The notes below the pieces were generated by a model. That model saw only the letters and a program-made list of their open reading frames with translations. It ran no database searches and was not told the DNA's origin. 64,000 nucleotides of DNA from Dirofilaria immitis (Eukaryota; Nematoda; Chromadorea; Rhabditida; Onchocercidae): the NCBI GenBank assembly GCA_024305405.1, contig JAKNDB010000107.1, positions 310,001-374,000 on the forward strand, written 5' to 3'. Below are positions 1 to 12,556 of the stretch, piece by piece. Made by a program: the position numbers and the translations under genes. The first letter of the stretch is position 1. The number at the start of each line of letters is the position of its first letter.

Positions 1-350
1 ATCCAACTCTATCATAATCTTAACATAATTACTGCATTTCTATGTCGACTTTTCCATTCAAATGTAAAAATTTACACAGCGCATATAATAATACTTAATG
101 AAGTAAGGTGCATTTATGTAAGATGCTTCCTAATTGGCAAAATTTGAAATGCACAGAATTCATGGCATAAGAATTTATCTCTTTTAAAAAAACTAAAAAT
201 CCATTTATTCGAAGCAAAGAGGCATCAAAGATTATTTTCGTGCAACATTCATATATAATACCAATTATTATACAGTTAATTTCACTTAAAAGTATTTCAG
301 AATAAGAAATTACGTATTGGTAAAACATAATAAATCAAGGTGATACTAAC
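1..350. other. Intron or spacer, no exon seen
   Basis: The last visible exon of the mrp-5 gene ends at 351 with a GTTAGT donor. I find no convincing continuation in 1-350, so this is read as intron, with the NBD2 exons beyond the window. Confidence 0.6.
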
Positions 351-3300
351 ATCGCTATAATAAGTAACACGTTCGACGCATGTCATTTTTGCCTCGAGTT
401 CCGTCTGCGTGCGCACCGCAAATTGGAATATGCCACTCATCTATAAATATCAAAGTTTTTATAAATTCAAAACTTTAAATTGCATTGTGCTTAATAAAAT
501 AAAATGATTTTGCAGCATCGAGTTACTCGATGCATTGAAATAATATATGAAAATCAAATCTTGTTAATGTTTTGCAAAAATTTCAATTTATTCAAATATC
601 CTGGGGTTGACAATTCATCTTAACTGCTCATTCCCGAAAAATTACATGGACATCCAAAAACTACCTGTAGTGCAAAAACAAGTGCCATTCCAGCATCTGC
701 CGGTGCTATACTTCCAGTCAGCAGAACAATTAATAATGCCACGATAAAAGTAATAGCGACAACCAGTAAATCCAACCATACCGCTAACCAACGCATTGCT
801 GACTGATACATGAACATAGCTCCACTTTAAAAGAATTACAAATTCAAATTTGTAAAGAATCTATCCTTCCAAAAAAATAAAATAAAATGCCAGCTTAAAA
901 TATTAAAAATTTAAAGCAAATCAAGGAAATTAAAACTTAATTAATGTAGCTTCAAATAAAACAAAATAATTCAACACAATTTAGATAAATTCGAACCTAT
1001 TCAAGTCGAGCTTATTTTTTAAAATTTCAATAAACTCTTCGCTCTGACCAAGTGAGTGAATGGTTTGAATACCTTCCATACTTGCAGATATATGATCAAA
1101 TAATGGTGAACGTGATATGTTTTCAAATCGTTTAAAACTGAAAGAGCCGCTTTTACAGTATTGAATGCTAAAGCTTTTATAATAGTAATAAGAGTATTAA
1201 ATGAAATTATTTATAATAATAACTATTACTAATATAATAAAACTTTTAACGAATATTCATACATTACTATAATGTTAATGTTATAGAAAGAAAAGCTTTA
1301 TTGGAATTTAGTTCGCAGTGTGTAATTATCATAAATTACTTATCTTAATAATAATTTTGAATCTATTGTTAACATCTTGACCTTAATAGTCGAAAATATC
1401 AATTACCTTGTGATGCCAGCTCGAAAACATAATACAAAAACAGCGAAAACACAGAACAAAAAAATGCACGGAATTAAGAACGAAGGAAAACCCATGCAAT
1501 CATAATCAAATAGCCCATACATGTAAGTGAATTTTGGAGGAAAACTTCCGCTGTAAACGGCAGCTTGACGTCAACTGAAATTTATATTCATTTAGAATGT
1601 TTTTTTGTCATTTGAGAGTAATTAAAGAAAAGCTGTAATTAAAGAATTATTAGCTTTCTCTTGGAATAAAGTATAAATCTGAAGGAAAAAATCCTTTGCT
1701 ATTTAATAATTATTACTGTTGATATCCTCAAAAAAATTTATTTTTAATAAATTTATCCATTTGGTAAAAATGATCCAACACTGACAATTTCTAAACGTCT
1801 TTATATTTTTCCTGGGCATTATTTTCAACTCTAATCTCTTGAAGTTATTTGACTAACATTTAAGAGTTATTTTTTTAAATAAATATTCAAGAAATTTATT
1901 AAAAGTACAAAGGACAAACTTTCATCCATATCTTTTGAAAATCGATTTAAAATTCTTCCGCTTGGTGTTGTGTCGAAAAACTGAACAGTGCCATGTATCA
2001 CATTATCAAACATTCGACTATGCAACTGCGAAGCGGCATTTAATGATACCTAAATTGTTCCTCGCAACAATTTAACTTAAAAATTTGCAAGAAGGATTTA
2101 AAAAAGCGGAAATTTATATACATGAAAATAACTTACATGAACAAAAATAAGAGCTTTTAGAAAGCCTGAAACGAATAAAATGATTATTGAAAATCCATAG
2201 ATGGTTGCATAATAATTAGTATATTCGCTTTTGCTATGCTAATCAATTCGACGCTGAGTTCTCCACTCGTATTCACGATCTAGAATTTATTTTAAAACAA
2301 TGCTATCTGATACATTTCTCCTTAATGAATTTCAATTCAAATTAATTTCAGGCCTTGCATATATGGCATGACATAAATAATTGGGCATGTTGAATTCCAG
2401 ATAGTTGTTTATTTTTCCACTTCAATATTCTTTTTTTTTTGCAGCAATTTACAAGACGGTGCACGTCATTACAACCTCACTTCCTAAAAAGTTCAAATTC
2501 AAGGATAATTTGTAGATTACTTGCTGAGAATGTCCATGTTTCAGCCATTGTGATAACCAAGCAGTGGAAAATATTGAGGCAACCACATTACCAACAAATG
2601 CGAGAAGCAATATTATCCAAATCCAACGACTGCTAGTTGCATCGATGTATCGCCTAAACTACATAAACTCATTTTCCAAAATTCCAAAACCTTTCAAACG
2701 AGTTTTCTTGTTCCAAGTTTTATGACAATAATTTAGAATATTGTAGCAAAGTATGTCTCAAATTAAAAGAAAGGGCAAATAAATTAGCTAACTTGTAGAC
2801 TGCCCAGGAAACAGTTGATGAGCCAAAATTCTCTTCATCCATAACCAGCTGTCCTGAAAACTTTCGCTATTTTCTTGAAACTTAATCTTTAGAAAATAAG
2901 ACATTCATTGGTTTTGGCAAAATTGTTGAAATTACTTGAATTATGCAATTAACCTTCTCTAAAAATTTTGAAAACTATTTAAGCTTCATCGGCAAAAATC
3001 AGAATTTCGGGTTCATTCGAATTTTATAGTAAATCATTATCAAAAATTTAAGCTTCACTTCTCCATTAAATTTAATACTTTGAAGTTTTTCGCAACTTAT
3101 AGAAAAATATTCAAATACCGTCATCATCGAGTTTCGTCACATCCATCATAGACGCTGATGTTTGAAATTCATTCGATGTTTTTAATCCTGGTTTCAAAAA
3201 ATTTTCAGTTTTATCTAGTGTATCTATCTTCACAAAATCATCTCCTAATTCACGTTGCTCCTCTGTGAACTCCGACATCGATTTAATTTCATCTAGAAAA

Positions 3301-6300
3301 TTACTTATAAAAATGGAAGAACAATTCAAAAAAAAACAATTTAATTTATTTCTGATCTTAGCTTTCAGTAAATACGGTAAACTAACCGGAATAAAGGGAA
3401 TGCTCGCAGTAAAGAGCATACGCCTCACATTTTTCCAGCAATTCATCATGGGTGCCTACTGCTTTAATTTCTCCACCTTCCATATAGCAGACTCGGTCGC
3501 ATTTTGATAATCTCTTAAAATGCACTGGCATGAAAAAAATTATTTGATGAAATTCCTATAAGAATTTACAAATCCAAAATGATTATTATAAAAACAAATT
3601 CCATGATCTTTTGTAATTTACATCTTATTACAACTAATTCCTTATGTTGTATTGAATTTCATTTAAGCGTTAGGAATTTTCAAGCTTCAATTTTTCATGA
3701 CTTTCCAGTAGAATGTTTAACTCACTTTCGTGAGTACTGAAAATCCTTTTAAGTGCCTAAAAAGCGAATGAACTGTGAATGTAGAATAAGACTCAGAACA
3801 GAAAAATGTATTCATCATCGAACACGATGAGTTACTAATAATGAATCATTAAAAATTTGTTCAACGCAAAGGTGTTCCTTATAAATTTCAAAAAATTAGA
3901 GAATAATGAATAAAAGAACACATATATGAGTCAATCAACTGTAAAATTCCAAACTGCAAGAATCTGAAAAACTGTTAGAAAAAAATTAAAATTAACTTGA
4001 ATATCTGTAGTAACCATAAGAACAGTTTTGTTTGCGAGCATTTCTAGGACAGCATGCTTGAAAATACGATCAGCAATCTGCCGATCCAAAGACGCAAATA
4101 TGTCATCCAAAAGATACAAATTACAATTAGCAAAAAGTGCCCTAGCCAGTGAAATTCGAGCCTTTTGTCCTCCTGAAATTGTCACTCCACGCTCTCCGAT
4201 CTGAAAAGTATCTAACGTAAGTGGTATTCAGAATAAAGATCGCAATTCTGAATTGAAGATGGAAAAATATATCTTCCAGAAGCCCAACTTTCCGAAGACA
4301 TTCATATATTTTGCTTTATTTTCAAATAATTTACTTCTGTTTGGTCACCCGCTTTCATTGTTTCCAAGTCTTTGGTAAGTTCGCAAACTGTAATGGCTTT
4401 GTAATACCGACTTGTGTTCATCGGTAAACCAAACAATATATTACTCTGAACTGTTCGATTTAAAATCCATGGTGTCTGTGTTACGAACGCTGTTGGTCCA
4501 GAAACATTTAATGAACCATTGTTTTGTGGTAGCTTAAAAAGCAAAATGTAAGAGAATGAAAGGTATATCTTTAAAAAGTATTATTTAGCGGAAAAGAAAA
4601 GATTAAAAAATATATCTGGATTATATTAATTTCTGGGTCAAGAAGCTGTAAATTGATTCACAATAGTAATCACGTTTATGTGTTCCAAATAAAGGCGGTA
4701 TTCTTATGACTTCAAAATAACCTCTAAAATTCGAAACACTGAGCATCCAAATCATTATCGAAAGAGATGCTTGGCGAGGTCAGTTGGGGGATAATATCAA
4801 GAAGTGGTGTTAAGTTTCTTTTTATACTGTCACTGCTATCAATTCGTCTTATCGATATTTTAATCGCCGAGTTTGTTGTCATGCTAGGATAATTTCTTGC
4901 ATTGGAGATTAATTACCCAAGTTTGAGAATTCTTCCTCACTGCTGTCATATTCTGCTACTGTTAATCTTTTGCGAAGAATGAATTCTTATAATTATTATT
5001 AATAAAATTTTTCACGACATGGATGATAAAAAGGACTTACATGTCCTATAATGGAGCTAAGTAAAGCTGTTTTGCCACTTCCCACTGGACCACATATGCC
5101 GAGAAGTTCTTTCTAAAAATTCAGACTAATTTTATAGCAATCAAAATTTGCTTTGATTTTATAGAAATCAATGCAATAGAGTGTAGGGAATTAAATCAGG
5201 AATTAAAACATGAAAGCTGCAATATGTCGTTAAGCACAGTCAACACTGTAATAAAATAAAAGTAATGCTTCTGAAAAATTATTTTCAGAATGAATGCTTT
5301 AAAGAATTGTAACTGTGTTCCTCTTGTCGAATTCATATTTAATTACTAATTTTTCCAAGCATCAAAGAGTTTTTTTATTTAAAGATCTTTGATACGTATC
5401 TGTGAAAATACGGCTATTAAAATATTCTAAAGAAATTATTATTCAATCTATAAAACTAGCTAAAAAAACCTTCCGCACGTCGAGAGTGATGTTTTTCAAT
5501 GCAACTAATGAATCACAACTGCTTTGCTCATTAGCAACAACAGGACTTCTTTCATTGCTTTCTTCCAGATTTGATGTTATTTCATTTGCCTGACCTTACC
5601 ATATCCTTCATGATTAAATTCTATAATCTTTCACCAAAAACTGAAGCTCGAAACTATGTCATTCGTAAATCGTCAAGATTGAAGTATTATTATTAAATAA
5701 AATAACAACGTGGTGCATAATGAGAAATCTAAAGAAATAAATGTGAAAAAGATGCAAGTAATTATTTCTTAAAAATCAGAAACAAAAATTACTTTTATTA
5801 TCCCAAAGGAAAGTAGTGTTCCTAAATTGGACAGCGATATTCGCATCTTGACAAAATGGAATTTGTTGATCATACTCAGGATAAAGCAATAACTCCTGTA
5901 TTCTTTTCAATGCGGCAAATGCTTCTGCACAATAACGGCTTCCGTAAGGAATCATACGAATAGCGAACATCATGATAAAAATACCGTTATGGTAGTAAAT
6001 GCCTAAAATACTCATTCTATTTTAGGTATTTTATAATTTTTGGAATTACAAAATTTGGAATTAACCTAAAACATCGAAATATAAAACAAATAAAAAACAG
6101 TCAAACATACCAGAAGATGAGAGTTAGATTTAGAAACATATAGATTAACATCAAGATCAAAAACTTACATCAGCAGCCACAAGATTTCCGCCTGATAATA
6201 TAAATCCAAGGAAAGTAAAAACAGCTGCAACTACAGGTACTACAGATCCAAGCGCAATTGTGAGACTTTGTGCAAGCCCTGCTTTACGTAAATCTATTTT

Positions 6301-9300
6301 TTCGTTGCGACGCATCTCTGGAAGTCTTTTATGTTAATTTCAGAATGATTATATAACATATTAAAGAATAAAAACTTGACATATCTTCATTTGCTTTCGC
6401 AACAGAAATTTTTTCCATGAAATTGGGAAATAAATATTTATCTCTAACTCCCGAAAATTTCAACCTCTTACTAAAAAAGTTAACCTTTTATTTTGTTAGT
6501 AAAAGATTCTTCCCAGGCATTCATCTTTATAAGTCGGATGCAACGAATTATTTCACCTATCAAATTTATCTGAAAACATAACATTAGTATGAAAATGTTT
6601 ATTCTAGAAAGCAAGAAATGAATTTCTGAATAGTAAGAAATTTAATTTTTTTATACGATGTTTCTTTTGTTAGTAACATTTTATGGTGTATCAAAGCCTA
6701 TGAAAATATTAAATGATGCTTGGCACCATAAACTATATCGTTTTCAACAAAAGACAGTATGTATCACAAAAAATAAATTTTTGTTCTATCCCTCATTTTG
6801 CAGCGCACAAGTTCACTAAACTTAACATTATAGTCGAACTATATAATCAAATTAAATATAAATAAAACTGATAAAGTGAATACTTCTCGACAATTTTTAT
6901 TTTAATATTTTCGCTTTTAGGTCTTTCAATAACTTTCGCTGTACCGTATTTGTGCAATTCTTTCGAAATAAAATGTTACCCGCTTTTCGGTTTTTGAATT
7001 GCAGAAGCTCGAAAGCGTACCAGTGTTTTGCCAAGCACGAACTAAAAATCGAGTTAGCGATATAATAAATTAAGAATTTAATGAAAATCTAATAAAAACT
7101 TACTTATTTAATAGCAATACATGATTGGGAGACTTAAAATTTTTTAAAGACCAACCTGTAGCGCATCAAAAATAAGAAATGTAAGTATTCCTAATAATGA
7201 CCAAGGCCCAATAAGAACCAGAAGATAGATTATTCCAGCAATCAATACCAAAGGCCCGACTAGTACCAACGGTACAAATGAAACTGCATCAAGTAAACGT
7301 TGTCCATCATTTGCAAAAATATTTATTACCTGTAAAATACAAGTTTCCGCAGAAAAAAAAATTGGAATAAGCCAGAAATAAAATGATTCATAAAATCTCA
7401 TGAAAACTTAAAATAAAAATCTAAATTATTATTCTCGATCATGCACCAGAAAAGTGGACTGAAATAGATCAAGTAATATGCAAAACACAAAACAAAAAAT
7501 GAAAAAGCATGCTAAGTAATATCTATTAGAAGCATAAATTTCTAAAAATCTTTCTAAAATTAATCTTACAAAGATTTGGATGAACCACAAACCTCTGCTC
7601 CAGTTTTTGTTCTCAATGAACGCACATTGATCAATTTTTGTACAATAAAGCTAGCAAGGCTCCACGAACTCTGATACCAGTACGATAGCTCACAGCCCAT
7701 GTAGCGCCATATGAAAGTACTCGTGCTATCTCGACCTAAAAACGCATAAATTTACTTAATCCTGAAAAAATTAAAATCCTAAAATAAGAACAAATCGCTG
7801 AAAATGAATATCGAAATTATTAAAATGACTTGAGAATAATTTTTAGCTGAAACTGCTAGAAATTACAAAACAAATTCTACTTACCATAAGAATGGCAAAA
7901 GCCAAGAAAATTCCAAAAACAACATTGGGAGAGGCATCAGAAAGATGTGGTCTCTCAGCAAAAGATACCAATCCCTTCACAAAATACATCGGACCAATAA
8001 AGCCAAAGAGCAGGCAAAATAGGAAGATGAAACATGCAACGCAAATTCTCGTCCTGATGAATAGACATACGACTCGAAAAAGAGATGGCCTGTTTGGTCG
8101 CTGGAGAAGTTCTTGCTTCCACAGATATTCCAACCTAAAACTGATTTTTTAAAGTTAATTTGTTTTGTCCAAATTTGAACTAAAGAATCACTTGTCTCTC
8201 AATCCACCATGATGTTTTTCAAAGCAGGAATTCAATTCCGAAACGTCGACAACAAAATTGATAATAGTGATATAATGAAAACAAAACATTCTGGAAACAA
8301 AGGTTACCTCGCCAAATTAACGCTCGATGCATCATAAATGCTACAGTTCCACATCTGATCTTGACTTAAACGACCTTTAAAGGCATCCCAAAGGTATGGG
8401 AATATCCAGCCGAAGGTTATGAATGAAAATAAACCGGATTCGTCAACTTTACTTGTTCTTGAATGGTCACGTCTGCAATTAACTATATTAATATTGGCAT
8501 AAAACTAGGACGTTCATATGTTTGAATAAATTCTGCTAATAAAATTGCGAAAAAACTAGAATTTTAATATCGCCAAAAAAGTACAAACTATCTAAGTATT
8601 TTCTGGACATCCCTTCCACTTTGCTTTTGAAACTTTATGAAGAATTCTCAATGAGAAGGAACTTACTTGTGAAAAGATCGCAAAGGTATCATATTTTTAG
8701 ACTGGAAGTGTAACGTGCGAATGTTTTCGGTTCACGACATCCCCTTATGTATCGAATTTTAACGCTACCTGGTGTATCTTCGCCTCTGAAATTGCATACG
8801 CAGATATTTCATTGTAATATAAACATTTTAGCTTGACGCACTCAATTTAAACCATATTTTCTTTTTTTTGCATGGAACTATCATTCTGTGCAATGACTTT
8901 GATCTTAAGAATCCCTTTAACAGCTACGATGCTACAATTATCTGCTGGAATTATCCTACTTTGTCATCAGATAAAAATTATCTATTGTGTCGTCATCAGT
9001 TAATATGTTCAACTTGAATCGCGTGAAAAACGAGGAAAGACTTTCTCCGGACAGCATATATTAAAAATTCAAATTCTTTGCAGACTTTTTTACAATGACT
9101 GAAATATTTTGCGAAAGAAACACAAAAGGGATCAATCATTTTTGTTATATAAACAAAAAAGAAATATTCAGTTATACTTCGACAAGACTCTAAAAGACTG
9201 CATCACATAATGCCTCGTAGTGTATTGTTTTTCTCGGTACCTTTATTGATTCTAATGGAATCCAATGTGTGCTTTGAAATTAACTATTTTAAAACAAATT

Positions 9301-9636
9301 ATCCCAAATGAGAAAGAGATAAAAGAAAAGAAGAAAACTACTGGAAATGATATTTGAATGCTTTATTCCCAAGTTTTATCTATTTTATTGATATAAAAAT
9401 CTTTATCGTCAATTAAATTTTGAAGTAAATTTAAAATTGCACAGCTCATCTCAAGAAGAATCGAGCGAGGTTATAATGAGATATATGAACTATAATCAGA
9501 ATTGCAAATGAATGAATAAAAGTAAGACTGATATATAATCCAACACTAACTTGAGTATTCGTCCCGGATACACTTCATCATATTGATTCTCTGCCTCATC
9601 TTCTGATGCCCTTTGCAAGGCTACATTCAAATCCAT
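351..9636 (-). CDS. mrp-5: ABCC5/MRP-5-type ABC transporter (partial, C-terminus outside window)
   Basis: Full-type ABC exporter of the MRP subfamily without the TMD0 domain; the C. elegans MRP-5 homologue exports haem from the intestine (family knowledge). I built 24 exons from homology to ABCC5, splice sites and phase: 9551-9636, 8667-8785, 8308-8472, 7885-8134, 7593-7735, 7156-7329, 6980-7041, 6485-6569, 6169-6317, 5793-6002, ~5470-5594, 5041-5112, 4335-4532, 3997-4200, 3387-3524, 3119-3292, 2793-2853, 2521-2653, 2137-2238, 1920-2049, 1407-1574, 997-1137, 665-824, 351-440. The start ATG follows a TTTCAG acceptor, likely trans-spliced. TMD1 runs from ~8.1 to 5.8 kb. NBD1 shows Walker A GPVGSGKT (5041-5112), a Q-loop (FVTQTPW), signature SGGQ and Walker B LLDD. 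TMD2 ends with MRWLAVWLD and FQFAVRTQTELEAKM; NBD2 is off the left edge. Six exons need one extra base in a homopolymer to stay in frame. The H-loop of NBD1 reads VTTD instead of VTHQ. Confidence 0.9.
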
Positions 9637-10154
9637 CTGATGCTGAAATAATTATCGGTTCTAATAGCTGAATTATTGAACAGAGACATTTCTAAAACAG
9701 AAGATTTCGTACTAGAAAGCTGCGATAAAAAAATCTATACTGAAAAGCCGTTGACAGCATAACTGAAATTTATTGTCTTTCATCAAATAATTATTATTCA
9801 AAAAAAAAATGGGAAATATGAGAATAGAGATAGCAATTTTTTGAGGCATTGCATTCTGAAAGTAGATGCTGTAATGAAACAATCAATGAAAATCTAAAAA
9901 TAGGAATAAAATATCAAAAATAAGGGACGATATGAATCATTGTTGCAAGAAAACTTTTTCCTTATTTTTCCTTCAATATATGCAATATATTTTTGATAAA
10001 TGAAAACTTATTATTATAGCAAAAAAAAATAGAATTTAAAATAATGAACAGATAGACCATGAATAACATCAAAGCGTAAAGATTAGAACATTCTTCAAGT
10101 GACCATTAGATTCTATTTCAAAATTCAGATTCTATCACCCAACCAAGATAACAC

Positions 10155-10330
10155 CAACGTCTTTTCTCTCTTCTTTTTATTGTTTGCCTCCTCTCGCTTC
10201 TTTCCCATTTCTTTTCTAATTTACTTTCTTCTCATTTTACGAAACATTAAAAGTGACCTAACTCTCTCCCTCTCTCTCTCTGTCTTCCTCTCAATTCTTT
10301 CTTTCCTCCTTTCATTCCAACTATTGGCTT
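10155..10330 (+). repeat. Pyrimidine-rich (CT/TTC) tract
   Basis: The plus strand is almost purely C and T for about 170 bases, including a (TC)n core near 10262-10290. Low-complexity DNA; a purine/pyrimidine strand asymmetry of this length could adopt non-B structure, but nothing more can be said from sequence alone. Confidence 0.7.
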
Positions 10331-11130
10331 ATTTTCCTGTTCTATCATCTGTTGACTACTCAAAATCAAAAATCAAAGAATCTTCTCGGAAGGAAGAAAT
10401 TGATTCATTCATAAGTTACAGGATTGAAATTCAACTCCAGATTAATGAATAAACAAAGAATATGAGAAATAAAAAAAGAACACACTGAAAGCTTCTCGAC
10501 TCTCGACACATTTGACGAGAATGAATTGCCTACAACAAATCAAATGCATATGCATGTGTACTGTATGCAGTACTGTTCAGCACTATCAAAAGTAAACAAA
10601 TGTAATAGCACAATGTTTGTTTTACTCGCTAACTTACTGCGTATAATATAACAGTAATATCTATTTTAAGTCTTTGTTTTCATTTATTGAACATGACCTT
10701 TCATTATAGTTAAGTAAAGGTCAACTAATAACAAGCAATTCAATCATTAATAATAATTAGTAATTATAAAAATCCGAAATCGAACGATGGGAATCGATCA
10801 ATAAATAAGTTGATGTTGTCAGCTACTATTAAATTATTAATAATACTCTGATCTATTGGAAGTTTGAATAGTCTACTGTATTATAAGAGAAATGGCAAAT
10901 TAAGCCTCAAATTTCAATCAATCTCGGTATCCGATCCAATAAGTATAGAAATGATTAGTTTTAGTTCTTAAAGATCATTTTGTTCGATGATCGATGATTA
11001 CAATTAAGGTATTTGTTGAGTTAAGTCAATATATAATCATCCGAAAATTTGGAAATTCTGAGTAAGAAAACATCATCACATTGGTCTGCCAAGGGTAACG
11101 CTTCCAATCATCTAGAACTCACCCACTCAA

Positions 11131-11274
11131 TAGATGATTTAAACAAGTCACTAAATTCTCGACTAAATCGGCACTAGTGTAAATCACATCATGCGTTTAG
11201 ATGATTTAAACAAGTCACTAAATTCTCGACTAAATCGGCACTTCGTGCCGTCACAGCATGACGCATGATGTGAT
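11131..11274. mobile_element. MITE-like element: direct 45-bp repeat with 14-bp inverted repeats and a central hairpin
   Basis: A 45-base unit starting TAGATGATTTAAACAAG occurs at 11131-11175 and again at 11198-11242. The second copy is enclosed by perfect 14-bp inverted repeats: ATCACATCATGCGT at 11183-11196 and its reverse complement at 11261-11274. A perfect hairpin, CGGCAC-TTC-GTGCCG, sits at 11236-11250. Terminal inverted repeats around a short non-coding core fit a miniature inverted-repeat element or its remnant. No clear target-site duplication is visible, so the class is unassigned. Confidence 0.5.
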
Positions 11275-12411
11275 GAACACTTTAGTAATAATAGAGGATA
11301 AGGTCCTCCAAAGAAATCGTTATTTCAAGCTTGATGTTATAGAATTAATAAATTAAAATTGAATTTTACGAATTCTGAAAAGTTATATTTCTCCAATTAA
11401 AAATATGGCTCAATCCAGAAGTATTATCAATTTCTTGTATCATTAGATATCTTTTTAATTAGCAGGCACATTCCTGTTCTTTAATTTATTACATTCTTTC
11501 TTTGCTTCATTGAAAATTGTTAAAATTTCATCCCATATTCTCGAGATTTTTAACACCTACTAGATTTACATAAAAATTATGAGAGCCTGAAAAGTTGGGA
11601 AAAGTGAATAAACTCTTAAAAGTGCGAAGGAAAGCAAGAATCAAAGAGAAAATATGCAATACAAATTATGGAAGTTTGGTCGGAAATAAGTATAAAAACT
11701 CATGAATATGCAGCTATCGATAATTGACCTAAAATTCCAAAATCTTAGATAGAAATAATAATTTCCTTCTTGACATTTTTTGTTATTTAAAGAAATTGAG
11801 CAATTATATTTAACTGAAAAGATTTTTCAAATGTTATGCTTTGAAAAGATGCAATCATTTTTTAATAAGCAAAAAAAGAAAATGCATTTTTTTTACATTT
11901 ATTTATTTTCCTTATCCAATTTTTCACTTTTATTTGATTTTTCATGTATTGGTCAATTTCAAGAATTGGCCTTTGAAATTTCCCTTTAAAAAATACTTGG
12001 AATCTTATTTAAACATGGTAATGGTCAATTCTTTCTCAATTCTACGCAACTTCAAAATCTTATCAGCTAATTTATTTTGAAATATTCAAAGAAAAAAAAT
12101 AATCAGTTTTTTCAGTCTTAAAACTAAGAGCTTTAAATTTATCTGTCCATCTAAATGTATGCTACATTTATAGATATATTTTGAAATTCTTAATCATCTT
12201 TTTTCAAACAAATTGAAGGCTTATTTTTCTTGATAGCATACTGATATATGATAGCACACTAAAGAAGAAAAAAATTTCGAGCTTGACCTATTAGAAAAAC
12301 TTGAAAAAGTTTGTTTTTACATACTTATAATAGGCATAAACAAAAATAGAATGTATTGAAATAGAAATGTTAGTAGCTCGTACTACTAAGTTTATTTTAA
12401 TTAGAAAATTT

Positions 12412-12556
12412 CTAATTAGCAGTATATAGTTCAAAATAATCTAATTAGCAGTATATAGTTCAAAATAATCTAATTAGCAGTATATAGTTCAAAATAATCT
12501 AATTAGCAGTATATAGTTTAAAATAATCTAATTAGCAGTATATAGTTCAAAATAAT
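12412..12556. repeat. 29-bp tandem repeat, five copies
   Basis: Five nearly identical, head-to-tail copies of a 29-base unit beginning CTAATTAGCAGTATATAG, with a single C/T difference in one copy. The near identity implies recent expansion. No coding potential. Confidence 0.9.

Noticed and set aside
3265..3507. 80-codon plus-strand ORF
   Set aside because: Antisense to mrp-5 exons at 3119-3292 and 3387-3524, which have correct splice sites and homology.
351..9636. Programmed frameshifting to explain the frame breaks
   Set aside because: The breaks occur in eight unrelated genes at ordinary short homopolymers with no shared signal; a sequence error is simpler.
10099..10452. 117-codon open stretch on the plus strand
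   Set aside because: It is low-complexity (Ser/Leu/Phe from CT-rich DNA), has no splice context and matches no family.
12412..12556. CRISPR-like array
   Set aside because: Units are contiguous with no unique spacers, in a eukaryotic context; an ordinary minisatellite.
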